A stretch of 30,313 bases of DNA from Ichthyophonus hoferi (lineage: Eukaryota > Opisthokonta > Ichthyosporea > Ichthyophonida > Ichthyophonidae): positions 31,230 through 61,542 of the forward strand of contig NAOQ01000452.1 in NCBI GenBank assembly GCA_002751075.1. The letters are read 5' to 3'. Positions 1 through 11,000 of this stretch are shown piece by piece; within the stretch, counting starts at the first letter, position 1; each line of letters opens with the position of its first letter. The notes beneath the pieces are model-generated. The model searched no databases and had not been told where the DNA came from. It saw only the letters and a list, made by a program, of their open reading frames with translations. The translations under genes and the position numbers were made by a program.

Positions 1-219
1 GACATGGTCATCAACGACGTCTCCAACCGCACTCAGGTGTAATTCTCACAATCTCAGAAGAGGCTTCTCAGCCAAATTGAGATCCATGTTTCCTTAATGT
101 ATTTTTTGTTACTGATTACTGCTTATGTTTGAACGGGGTCCTTCATTATTGACTTTTGTTTTTTTTTATACTTTGTTTTATCGCCAGTGTTAACTTTCTA
201 AATTTTGGTTTAACACCAA

Positions 220-316
220 TGTGGCTAGCTCATTAGCTAATTCACTACATGCAAGACTATGTATTGACAAATCAATTATAACTACGCGCTCATTCGGAGT
301 TAACGATCTTGCGACA
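220..316 (-). mobile_element. partial inverted copy of the same LTR element
   Basis: On the minus strand the stretch resembles the first 100 bp of the two LTR fragments (CAAGATCGTTAACTC, AATACATAGT, TTAGCTAATGAG). An open frame of 81 codons runs through it but has no recognisable domain. A fossil fragment; boundaries uncertain. Confidence 0.5.
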
Positions 317-433
317 GTCATGGAGTTATTGTTACTTGAAGAATCAATACCAGACTTAACTAGTTGACCTTCTACATAAGGGTATATGGTATTTATTCTA
401 TTACATATTGTTATAACCCAATAGGTAATTATC

Positions 434-456
434 AAAAAAAAAAAAAAAAAAAAAAG
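434..456 (+). repeat. poly(A) tract
   Basis: A run of more than 20 A. It could be a retroposon tail, but no element could be tied to it. Confidence 0.7.
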
Positions 457-1410
457 TATGTCTTATTATCGCATGTAACGTTTCCACTGTCAGCGTTGAG
501 ATGCGATTTTCTTGTAAAATGAGTTCAGTCTCAATTTCATAATCATCTCAAATACCTTCGAGTTTGATCATTTTTACTTGACAAGTTATTTAAAATAGTT
601 AACACGAGTAGGTACCTTGGTCGTCAAAAGTATACTGGTTTTAACTTTATTTTATATATTTGATGTTGTAAATGTGATTTATCTTGAATTTTCTATCTCT
701 TTCTAAGTTATAAACCTTTCCCTCAGTGTGAAATACTAAATTGGCAGAAAAACCAAGTTAGCCTTCTTTTAAACTTTTTATTGTTATTTAATTGTTTATG
801 CCGTGATCAAGAACCACGAGGAATAGCGTATATGGCTTTCTTTTATACTTTAAGCGTGTACGGAAACATTATTATACTCGATATCTAATTAGCCACAGGA
901 TATTGGATCGTATGGCCCATTGGATAAGATGTGCCACTGTAAGTAAGTAAGTATTGAAGTTGTTAGATTGTGCGGGGGAAAATGAATTGAATGGGTTATT
1001 GGCGTAAGCAACACTCAGATAGGATCTTTTATTCTTAATTGGTCACTCTCTCTTTCATCCAAAAAATATACCGTATAAACCAGATATAACATATGATTGC
1101 TGCCAACATAACCTAAATAACACCTCGTAATAAATATTTTTCTGTTATAGCTATTGAGGGGTTTGTTGTCAACAATATTTGTCATTGAACGATTGAATCA
1201 CAAGAAGAACAAAGAAAAAGGTCGAGAAAACAAAGAAATATATTTGCCAGTCTATGTTTACCTATATCGTGGTATGGAAAATATGTAAGTCAAGATATGG
1301 CTCACATAATGTACAAGGTTTGCATTATTCTATTACTATGCAAAATATATACATAGACTTGAACACTTGATCTGAGACTTATTCTAAACACATTTCTATA
1401 GACCAAAATG
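457..1410. other. AT-rich intergenic stretch
   Basis: No coding frame, RNA gene or clear repeat recognised apart from a short GTAA run near 940-953. Confidence 0.5.
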
Positions 1411-1480
1411 CAACTAGTGGATATAGAAAATCTTGTAAGAGCTTTTCATTGCGAAGCTATTAACCCTGAAAAAAACACAT
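1411..1480 (+). repeat. direct repeat unit R1
   Basis: Contains AAGAGCTTTTCATTGCGAAG and GAAAAAAACACAT, repeated at 1547-1617. Confidence 0.8.
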
Positions 1481-1546
1481 AAAATCTAAATCCGATAACG
1501 AGGCCCTATACCCAACCAACGAAAATCACACTGAAATCGCATGGTC
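1481..1546 (+). repeat. direct repeat spacer unit S1
   Basis: AAATCTAAATCCGAT, then ACGAGGCCCTATA and AAATCGCATGG. A second copy lies at 2094-2162, on the far side of the inserted LTR fragment. Confidence 0.75.
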
Positions 1547-1617
1547 TTAACTAGTAGATGTAGAGAATCTAGTAAGAGCTTTTCATTGCGAAGCTATAAA
1601 CTCTGAAAAAAACACAT
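1547..1617 (+). repeat. direct repeat unit R2
   Basis: Second copy of 1411-1480, about 136 bp downstream. It ends at ACACAT, exactly where the LTR fragment begins. Confidence 0.8.
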
Positions 1618-2090
1618 TGTTGCAAGATCGTTAGCACCGAATGAAGCATCAAACTGATTTGTCGATGCATAGTATGCAAGCACTTACAATAGCATAATCT
1701 TATAAGATCTGACATTCTTAGTGGGTCTCTGTTCTTTCGTGAATTCCATTATTAAGAGTCTTTATGATTGGTTCCATCTAGATTATTGAACACAGCGGCA
1801 GGGGTGTTAACCAAAAAATAACACCTGCTGTAAAACGAAGTATAAAAGAAACCAACAATTAATTATAAAAGTCTGACCGCTCACAAATATGCGGCTCCGG
1901 CATACCGGGTATACAGCAACCTCGCACATGTATATTATCGTTATAGGCAAATACGAATACGCTCGTGGCACAAAACTTTGCTTTCATTTAAGATTTGTTA
2001 ATCTATATCATAATATATATATAGTCCTATTATACAACACTCAATTGGCGACCCCGACAAGTCACTAGAACTACTACAGTTTGCTATACA
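1618..2090 (+). mobile_element. LTR-retrotransposon fragment 1 (LTR plus leader)
   Basis: An LTR-like part (1618-2043) starts TGTTGC and ends CTCA. Two bases later comes TGGCGACCCCGAC (2046-2058), one mismatch from the tRNA-Trp-type primer binding site TGGTGACCCCGAC known from retroelements. About 30 further bases end at GCTATACA. It shares its whole length with 6960-7497. Flanking ACACAT on both sides may be a target duplication. No coding capacity; broken, old by divergence. Family undetermined, Gypsy-like at best. Confidence 0.6.
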
Positions 2091-2093
2091 CAT

Positions 2094-2162
2094 TAAATCT
2101 GAATCTGATGACGAGGCCCTATATATACTCAACCAACGAAACCTACACTAAAATCGCATGGG
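2094..2162 (+). repeat. direct repeat spacer unit S2
   Basis: Copy of 1481-1546 (AAATCTGAATCTGAT, ACGAGGCCCTATA, AAATCGCATGG). With R1, S1 and R2 it completes an R-S-R-S tandem pair interrupted by the element at 1618-2090. Confidence 0.75.
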
Positions 2163-4924
2163 CTCATGGCTAACATACTCCGTTGCAAACAGCTTCTTCA
2201 AGTTTTCATTTACATACTAATCATTCCCTCATTAGTAACGTATTTGAAATAAAACTATTAAAATAGTAAAAATAATAAAAGGATCAGGATGAAGAACTAG
2301 CGAATGGTATGCATTTTCCTTCGTCTGAAGTATTGGTATGTAATGATTATGGGTGCGCAAATTGATTCTATATAATGCAATACTAAGCATTACGATGAGC
2401 ATTACAGACACTAGAAAAACAAATCGTGATGGATCCAAATCCTGAAGGGATAAGAGACCAGTAGTTGAAGATTAAATCAAAAGACTATCTTCCTTTCATT
2501 TTGTTAATATATCAACGGCAGGTAGTATATACCATCGGCATACAGATCCTTGATATATAAGAATATAGTCTTGTCGAGTGGCTTCTTGTGTTACTGGAAG
2601 AAAATGGAAATATGGCGAAGTTGCAGGGCTAAACTAAAAATATCCAAACCACCTATATATAATCAGTTTTTTTAAAAACCAAACTCTCCAGTATCAGACT
2701 CAAATAAAAACACATGACTTTCAATTAGCACTGTTTTCTACGCGTATTTAGATATTTAGACATGTACGTATTGCCACCCATATTAATACTTCATTTTTCT
2801 TCACGATTATTTTGATTTAACTATACTCCTGGAGCTCCAGAGTTTAGAATAAGACTGTAAACTCGTAATTAAAATTTCCGCCGCAGTCCACAGTTTCACT
2901 TGATTACGTTCTTATTTGATTGGTAGGGACCAATTAGAAAGAGGTAGTGACGATGGAATGTATATGATGCGATGAGCATTGGGAGGCACCTAGGAATTTT
3001 CCACTTGCAAATAGATAACACAACTCTATAATGGCTTATTGGTGAGGCGAAAAGTGACTGAGCGTCTTAGATATGGATTATTTGCCCATACTTATCCAAT
3101 GAAATGGACTGGTAACAATATGAATAAATGGGCTCATATGTAATGGCCCAATCAATTTATGAGCTGATCTGATATGACTGGTGATGTTGTTTATTAAGGA
3201 CCAATCGTACAACTAATTAGTCATTAATTACATATTGAACGGATTAAGTTACGATTACCATTAATCATGAGATTATTCGGAGATTAATAATAACTTAAAA
3301 TTGATCGGAGCAACAAAATGCAGAAACAATTGGGGCTGCCAACCCAACAATTCTCGAGATAAGGCACGCTTAACAGGTTAACCAATAAATTAGATCTCTT
3401 GAAAACCTACAAGTTACGGAGAGTAGTGTTGGAAACATGCTTCTTTCAGAGTTCACAAATATTCAATGAATTTATTTATATTTTAACTTGAAACGTGCTG
3501 AATCACATTGACCCAAGCTCAACTAAGGTCTGGAGTTGGGTTGCAGTTTTTAGAGGTCATTCTAGTTAATAGATAAAATTACTTCCCAGGGGTTATCAGC
3601 ATTGTTTTATGAGTTAGGAAGGATATGACTGGGTTCTGTACAGAAATATCACGCCTCTTACGAGGTTTAGGGGTTGCCAGGCCAGCAGCAACCATATGAA
3701 AGGCAATCAAAACAAAAATATTTGTGGCGAGATAACAACGTAAATATATTAATCGGTATTATTTTGACTTATTTTCAGTCATCTACAGGTACTGGCAGGT
3801 CCTGATCACATCATGGCAATCTGCAGTGAGTGCATGTAGATCTAGCCTTGGCTGAATGCACCTGATGTCATGTACCCCCCCACCCCGACTGATACCATTA
3901 AAAAGCACAGCTCGGACCGATGCCGATATCTTTTTTTTAATGCAGCATACAGGTTGCAGTGGAAATGATACTGACACAGGATAGAATATATATCAGTTAT
4001 TAATTAATATAGATAATATGATAAAGAAATTAAAAACCTTGAGAAAGTATTAAGTTAAGCTTTGTTTCCTTAAAAACCGACCATATGGGGCTTTGCAGAT
4101 CTACAATACAAATAGGAGCTGGAATGTAGCTTATTAAGTTATTGTTATCAATCTAAGGCCAATCAAAGATGGGCACGTGCGTTAGCAATTTGTATTGGCG
4201 GAATATTACATGGCATGTATTCCAATTTTAAATTGTTCAATGATTCGGCTCCTTATCATGAATCCGACATAACAAGAGTGATTATCTTACCATTAGTTTG
4301 TCATAGCCAGCCAATCCAATATAATATGCACTATGTATATGCTCAATCAGTAGTATACAGATATGAAATCAAAAGTATTCTTTTTGATAAGTTAAATTTA
4401 AATTTCAATCTTGACATTATAAAAAAAGATTATATATTGAATTAATAAAATTATTATAAAGAAAATATCGTTATGAATTATTAAATAAAATACCCCAATG
4501 CATTGAGGGAGAAATAATCAATTAAGTAATACTTTCCAATACACAATCCACATACACTCTCCTATAAAATCAAAGCATTATGAAAGTTCACTATTGACGC
4601 GACAACCCCCCCATCATCCAATTAATAACCTAGATAAGATAATGCTTAGACATGCAACTCAATCGAAGGGTATATTAGTTTCCACCCTTAGATTTATCGT
4701 CAGTCACAATCGGTAGTTGTTTTTAGATTGTTATTCAAGGCTGAATAGCCTGTATGTAGTATCATATACAAATGAATAGTGGTATTGTTCAACCCGTTTT
4801 ATTGTAGATCCATTCCTGTCTCTACTTTCATACTACGCTAGTCTATGTAATTCTAATAAGTTTCACTGAGTTTTTTATTTGGCTTTCTTGACAAAACTAT
4901 CATTCGACCAATGTCCGTGTCAAG
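2163..4924. other. intergenic stretch without recognised gene
   Basis: Short frames at 2232-2438, 3783-3977 and 4215-4445 look like chance. A segment at about 3780-3980 is richer in GC with a C run near 3876-3887 and may be an undetermined repeat. A small hairpin GGTTGC/GCAACC lies at about 3672-3693. CTATAAAA near 4561 could be a TATA box for the ORF at 4925, but it is 360 bp away. Confidence 0.4.
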
Positions 4925-5368
4925 ATGGAGGAAAGCGAGAATAGTATTAGTCAGACTATAGAGACTATTTCATTTAGCCACATATCAGAAGGCTACAGTA
5001 AGTCCTATGAAGCACAACTTGAAGGCAAAGCTAAATGGTGTGCTAACACGAGCACATCACAAACAGACCTTGATTTCTTCGAAAATGTAAGAACAGAAAA
5101 GTCACTTCGCAGCTACCTTTCTACAAAGCACCATCACGAACATGCAGAGAGCAAGGACACACGGGAATACTTTGCTGTTATTACTTCACCGTCAAATAGT
5201 TTAAAACATGTACAGACGTCACATGATAATCATACTAATAGAAGCCACAGCCGCTTTTTCCTTGCTCCTGTCGGTGCTGACGTGCGAGTGCATGCAGTGG
5301 ATCCAGACAATGAAACTGTAGATTCATTTAAAAATAGTTTGACGTTGTCACAAGTCCGCGCTTGTTAA
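4925..5368 (+). CDS. unassigned 147-residue open frame
   Basis: Longest open frame in the left part that is not talin. The ATG has a good context (A at -3, G at +4). The product is polar and Ser/Thr/His-rich (KHHHEH near residue 69) with a more ordered end (VGADVRVHAVDPDNETVDSF). No signal peptide, membrane segment or known domain recognised. Base composition is less AT-rich than its surroundings, which favours real coding. It could be a small gene, one exon of a larger gene, or a remnant of a mobile element given the LTR fragments nearby. Confidence 0.4.
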   Translation: MEESENSISQTIETISFSHISEGYSKSYEAQLEGKAKWCANTSTSQTDLDFFENVRTEKSLRSYLSTKHHHEHAESKDTREYFAVITSPSNSLKHVQTSHDNHTNRSHSRFFLAPVGADVRVHAVDPDNETVDSFKNSLTLSQVRAC

Positions 5369-6296
5369 CCGGTATATACGTACGCAATGACTCAAACAAT
5401 TTGAGTTATTTAATGAGCGGTAACCTATGAAAATTGCGAATAGAGGAGCAGTTGGTATAATGAAGTATTTTTGAATTCCAGTGTATGCCTACATAGTCAA
5501 CTAGATTTAGTAGTTAACACATACTTCTTGAAAAAAATTGCTTTATCTTGCAGATAAAGAAGTGAAAATATGCGAACGAGGGTACATAGAGGACATGGTA
5601 TATACAAAACATATTCCAGTCATATCTTGGGATTCTTTTTTTTAGAAAAAATAATAATTGTAAAAGCTTAAAAGTTATCCAACCGCAAAACAAGTAAAAA
5701 TTCTGGACGACTTCCTCTTATTTTAATTAAAGTATTATTATTGTTTTTAAATACAGTTCTAAATTGCCTGGCATGCACGGTCTCACGCCAAGGTACTCTT
5801 ACAGAAAAATTAAGGTATCGCTGTTATTAGCATTAAATGTGATAGTATCCTTGGCTAGGGCGGGCACTATCTAATAATTAAAGGTTTTAATTGCAAGGAC
5901 AGGTAGACATGTACCAAATTAACATTAAGAAATTGGTTAGTTATTTCGGCCTAAGATGCCAACTCACCATTGAGATGGATTGAAGTCGAGAATGGTTGGT
6001 ACTACAATTGTTAGTGCTTTGACTTACCTTATTTATAATTATACTGTTAGTTAATTTGTAGCAGCCAGCTTCATTATTGTTATCAATAATAATGCAATAT
6101 CATCAAGGTAGTTAGTTGGTCATCGATAGATATTAAATCTGGGCTCAATAAATATAGCACAGCAAGCATTGATGTAGTTATCTAGCTTATACAGTTTGTT
6201 ACTAATTAATGTTTATTTTTCAAATTGCAAAACATCAACACATCTGGTCCATTTTATTTTCAGTATACGTGTATGAAATTGGGCGGAGTAGTTGAC
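5369..6296. other. intergenic stretch
   Basis: AT-rich, no recognised gene. A short palindrome (CATTATTG/CAATAATG) lies near 6072-6092. Confidence 0.4.
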
Positions 6297-6406
6297 AGAG
6301 TTTTACAATTTCATAATGGGATCTTAATCTGCAGGGCCGAGGTCAGATCACTAAATCTATCAAATTACAAACAAGGACAGACAATTGTGCAATCGGCTTT
6401 CGTTTA
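6297..6406 (+). repeat. repeat X, copy 1
   Basis: Starts AGAGTTTTACAATT and ends AATCGGCTTTCGTTTA, both exactly shared with 7531-7630 and with matching blocks between (AAATCTA, CAAG-ACAG). It lies left of the inverted exon copy. The small open frame over it has no recognisable product. Confidence 0.75.
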
Positions 6407-6561
6407 AAGACAATGAATGTCATGAATGACATAGTTCATCAGATTGCATACGACGTCACTATGACACATTGGATGTGCTCACCACGTGAGGTATAGGAGG
6501 AACTGGCTAAGGGTACCAGATTTGTGCAAGTTAAATAGAAACATTCATGAACTCTTCCATT

Positions 6562-6753
6562 CAAACAAATAAATATTAAAGTTTAAACCGATAAGAGTAA
6601 AGTGCAACTCCTTAGACTTGGCGGGTAGGAATGGATAAGGCCATCAATGCCTTGGTTAAAAACACGAGGAAGGCATGAAGATTTCAAGAGGAAAACCATT
6701 GATAATAAAACCAATCAGATTAAAATCAGATTTGTCACACAAGAGATAGTCAG
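6562..6753 (+). pseudogene. decayed inverted copy of talin last exon
   Basis: Read on the plus strand, this stretch matches the talin last exon read on the minus strand, at roughly three quarters identity by eye. The matches include AAACAAATAAAT from the intron, ACCGATAAG, CAACTCC, and the exact 20-mer TTGGTTAAAAACACGAGG plus flanks. Because intron sequence upstream of the acceptor is included, it is a DNA-level copy, not a retrocopy. In the frame of VKNTR the reading is interrupted several times and no acceptor is kept, so it is not functional. It ends inside the exon (near the IAQEIAM codons) and joins directly to repeat Y. Confidence 0.85.
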
Positions 6754-6766
6754 GTCAGATATAGCT

Positions 6767-6950
6767 TGTGATACGCCGATAAATAAATACCCCTATTAAC
6801 ATTGCTCTTGATCCACTAATTAGACTTAACTCATCACTTTTATACTCTCCTTTTCAGTTTGAAAGTTTATTATTTATAATAAAGACATTAAACAACAACA
6901 ACGCATCAAGGCCTGTGATTGTGGATGTGTATAACCAATATCATATTACA
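6767..6950 (+). repeat. repeat Y, copy 1
   Basis: About 184 bp, in the same orientation as copy 2 (8143-8324) inside the last talin intron. Shared stretches include CCGATAAATAAA, CCATTAAC-like and AATTTATTATTT-like blocks and the end ATATTACA. It begins TGTGATA and ends TACA, so a short solo LTR is possible but unproven. Confidence 0.75.
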
Positions 6951-6959
6951 GAGAAATCC

Positions 6960-7497
6960 TGTTACAAGATCGTTAACTCGGAATGAAACACATAGTTCAA
7001 ATTGGTTTGTCGATACATAGTGTACAAGCACTTACATTAGTAAATTGGCTAATGAGTCATTCAGATAAAGAAACAGTAGTATAATTAAGCATTCCTAGTG
7101 GGTCTCTGTTATCTTTCTATAATTGTATTAGTCAATAAGAATATTTATGATTGCTTCCATTTAGATTATTGAACAAAGCGAATACGGGTGTTATAATCAA
7201 AAAATAACACGCTGTAAAGCGAAGTATTAAAGAAAACAACAATAAATAATTAAGGCCCGGCCGTTCACACACATGCGGCCCCTAGCACACCCAAGTATAT
7301 GCGGAAAACCCGCATGCCTGTGTACATGTACACTATCGTTATAGGCAAATACGAATATGTTCGTGACACAAAATTTACATTCATTTAATGTGTTAAACAA
7401 TATCATGATATACATATATAGTCCTATTATACAACACTCACTTGGCGACCCCGAAGCCTGTGGACAAGTCACTAGAACTACCGCAGTTTGCTATACA
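6960..7497 (+). mobile_element. LTR-retrotransposon fragment 2 (LTR plus leader)
   Basis: Second, same-orientation copy. LTR-like part 6960-7440 (TGTTAC to CTCA), then the primer-binding-site-like TGGCGACCCCGA at 7443-7454, ending like copy 1 at GCTATACA. By eye about three quarters identical to copy 1, so both are old. It sits between repeat Y copy 1 and repeat X copy 2. Fragmentary, no coding capacity. Confidence 0.6.
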
Positions 7498-7530
7498 TTC
7501 TTACACTTTGAACAGGGTTATGCATCAAGC

Positions 7531-7630
7531 AGAGTTTTACAATTACACAACCTAATGCAATCGCTAGGACTCTGAGTACCAAATCTAACAAAATATAAGC
7601 AAGAACAGCTGTGGAATCGGCTTTCGTTTA
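7531..7630 (+). repeat. repeat X, copy 2, beyond talin 3' end
   Basis: Second copy of X in direct orientation, about 170 bp beyond the talin stop codon and just right of the LTR fragment 6960-7497. Confidence 0.75.
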
Positions 7631-7737
7631 TCTTATTGTACATACCATACATGCTATCATTTCTTCTAAAAAAAATTTAATTTGAGTAATTGTAATATAA
7701 GTGATCTACCAGTAACTACATGACCTGCCACGTTATA

Positions 7738-7743
7738 TTTATT
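7738..7743 (-). promoter_or_regulatory. candidate talin poly(A) signal
   Basis: AATAAA on the minus strand about 60 nt after the talin stop, giving a short 3' UTR. It is the first such hexamer after the stop that I see; use is inferred. Confidence 0.5.
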
Positions 7744-7802
7744 TTGATCATGACTTCCAGAATCACGATATTTCATATTTCACCATCCAATCCATCGCCT
7801 AC

Positions 7803-8073
7803 CTAATTCTTATCATATTTTTTCTTACGAAGTCTTAGTAGTTGTTTACGTGCATTTTCTAATTCTTTTTCTTTCTTCAATACTGCTTCCTGCATGGCTA
7901 TCTCCTGTGCGATGGATCCAACTTTAAACCGATTTACTTTAATGTCATCAGTCTCCTCATGAAATCTTGATGCCTCCCTCGTGTTTTTAACCAAAGTATC
8001 GGTGGCCCTCTTTACCCCCTTCCCCGCCTGGTCCAATAGGAGTTGTGCTTTACTGTTCTTATCGGTCTTCACT
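7803..8073 (-). CDS. TLN: talin exon 26 (last): R13 helix 5 and dimerisation helix
   Basis: VKTDKNSKAQLLLDQAG, KGVKRATDTLVKNTREA, then VGSIAQEIAMQEAVLKKEKE and LENARKQLLRLRKKKYDKN, stop. The arginine equal to human Arg2526, needed for dimerisation, is present in LRLRKKKY. The C terminus stops four residues after the YxxN position (YDKN), eight residues shorter than human YKFLPSELRDEH. Acceptor attccag. A decayed inverted copy of this exon lies near 6562-6753. Confidence 0.96.
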
Positions 8074-11000
8074 CTGGAATTTATTTGTTTATATATGAGT
8101 GCTTTAAGCTCGAATGCGCACACAAAATATTCCGAGCTTGGCTCGTGATATACCGATAAATAAAGACCCGCCATTAACATTTACCCCGGATCCACCAATC
8201 GAACTTAAATAATAATGTTATACTTTTCTTTTTAGGTTGAGAATTTATTATTTAAAAGATATATTAGAAAAAAAAAACAGCCAAAGTCTGTAATTCTGTA
8301 TGCGTATGCTCGATATAATATTACAGATACACTCTTCCACTTAGCGTAGGATTATACATGAAGGCAAGAGAATCAAAGGTATATAGATATATAGAATCAT
8401 AATCATACATGCAAAAGACCACAGTTATACGGCAAGGCTATGTCTATCTATGGTTACGGTATTAGCGTAATATACCTCATTATATCAAACTAGTAAATCA
8501 TACCATAGTGTATCATCGATATGAATTGTATCATCAAAATCCTTACAAAATATAATCAAAAATATCAAAGTAATACATCGTCATATTCGTGGCGCACATA
8601 TACTGAGTGTCGAGCTCTCATGCAAAACTATTATATATATAGATAAACATGTAAATATGCAGACTAACTCCCATTCAAAAAAGAAAGTGAAAATATATTT
8701 TTTCTTTCTTCATAAAACGACCTATAGTACAAGACTAGTCGTAAGCCTTTACCTGCAGGCCAGCAGTAATTGTTGAGTTGATGACGCCACCGCCATGGAA
8801 GAAGAGACCAATCTTTCCTCTGACGTCACACCACCCACTGCACTATTGGCTGCTTCGCATAGTAGACTAGTGGCTCCCGCCACATTCCTAGCTGCACTGA
8901 TTAGGCCTTCACGCCACGTGGCATCGTCATGATAACGATCAGTACCTATGAGGACAGTTTGTATAGTTAGTGTTAAGATGTATGTGAGGAAAACCTACCT
9001 AGATAATTAAATAATAGATAAAGGAATAGATCGCTATCCCTAATCTATTATAATTTAAAAATTCACAAATAACTTAATTTAATCCGTTATAATAAATTTT
9101 AAATACATTACCGGTCGTGGTGGTAATCTTCCCCTGCTCTACTAGGTCTTTCTGAGCCCCGTGTGCAGCAACCATCAATTGTGACGTAGCTCCAGTAATT
9201 CCTTTAGCAGATGCCAGAATCATCTCTTCAAAATTTTCAAAATTAACATTTTGCTTCATTTGTTTTTCCGCATGTGTCAGTGCATATTCACGTACACGTG
9301 GTTTAAGGTTTCCTAATTTGCGAGCCGCGATTTCTATTTGTGCAGCGGCGGCCAACAACTCGCGCTCAGCGATAACATTTGGATCGGACGGATCAACGTG
9401 ACTTGCCATATTTAGCTTCTTGGTGGCGTCACAGACATCGTTGAGGTTTTGGGCAATATAAAGACTACGTTGTAGGAGTAACTGTGAAGAAAAGAAGAAG
9501 GAAAAAAAAAGAGAGGGAAACATCGAGATTGCATAGAAGATGAATAAATGAAAACGAAGGTTATGATTGTACTTCAATTTATATTTCTAACACACTAGAT
9601 TGGCAGTTTCAACCCTACTGCTTGAAACCGGTTTGGAGCGGTTCCAAGAATACTCAAAAGATCTTGTAGGTAACGCACACAGATGAATCTGGCTCGTAAG
9701 CAACTTTCAATACGTGGTAAGCGATCTTGTAATATCATTTCACATTGTATGTTGGTCTTTTAATTGAATTTTGATTATCTATATGCAACCTTCAGACGTT
9801 ATCTATAAAAGGAGTAATCTTTAATGAGTAAGAAAGAGTAAGAGAAAGGCAAATAAAGCTACGTTCAACTGGATAAAATAGCGATATCGTTGACAACTTC
9901 AAAAAAAAAATAGATATAAATATATACTCGAATGCAAATGGAATATAAAAATATGCTTGTTTTTTTTTTTTGTTTTGGATAATGGGGGTCAGCATTGTTG
10001 AACTATCGGAGACGTCGAATGCGTTTTAATTTTGTAATGATAGGGACAGAATTGAGATTACATGGTTATAATTAAAACCAATAAACCAATGGAAAGTGTT
10101 AAATAAAACTGGATGTAAAAAAATATCAAAAGAGAATGAGTTAAAGCCAACAGAAAAACTTAATAATTTTTTGGCAGTATCTCACTGGATACTGTCTGTC
10201 TCTTACTTCATTTAGCAACAACAAGTAAATCTTCAAGGACATACAGTCCTTATCTATACCTACCTCCTTAGTCTCCATCTCCTTCTCCTTGGGAGTTAGT
10301 AGATTGTCTCGTACAGCTGAGAGCATCGAAAATGCTGTATCAGCAGTGCGTACGAGAGCCTCGTTCAATGGAATATGGACGTCTATGCGGTCGTCATCAG
10401 TGACCTCATCAATCACAGCCTGTCCTGCCTGTAGTAAATCTACAATCGCTTTACGTAAGCCATTTGCACAGCGGACCAGATCACCCTGCACACCAGTGCT
10501 TACATTATTATTCATGGTACTAACCAACTTAGTAGTAGCCATGGTGACGCTCCTTGCAACGGATACAAGATGATTGGATGCACTAACAGACGTGGAGATG
10601 CTTGTATTGGCCAACTCTCCTGAACCAATCATTTTCATTCCATTTTTAATGGCTTCCATGGCGCTTTCAGTAGCGATTAAACCCTTTGTCCCTTCCTCCT
10701 CTATAGCCTTGATAGTTTTGGTTAATGATTTTATGCATGTCAGTATAGTATTTGCTTCACTTTGGAGGGCCTGATATGATTGGTCGCTGTTGATACGCCC
10801 TGATGCCTCTATAGCAGCCTGCAGAAATAAAGAGGTGTGTCAAGAGGCGGTAACGAGAACGAGTAGGGTGTTAGCTTTTTGAAGTATTTTTTAAAGTACT
10901 ACATTTACCTAGTTTAATTCAATCACTATATTTAGATTAAATTTAAAAAAAATCAAAAGTTCAAATGGAGCAAATGGAGAGCAACAAACTGATACCACAA

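Noticed and set aside
2232-2438. Hydrophobic 68-residue minus-strand frame that could be a small membrane protein
   Set aside because: AT-rich sequence readily gives Ile/Leu/Phe runs; no homology, promoter or splice context.
3783-3977. GC-richer stretch with a 64-residue frame, possible exon or SINE
   Set aside because: No recognisable A/B box pair, tail or domain; left as an undetermined segment.
10289-10774. Plus-strand open frames opposite talin exon 23
   Set aside because: Antisense shadows of a real exon; the minus frame matches talin residue by residue.
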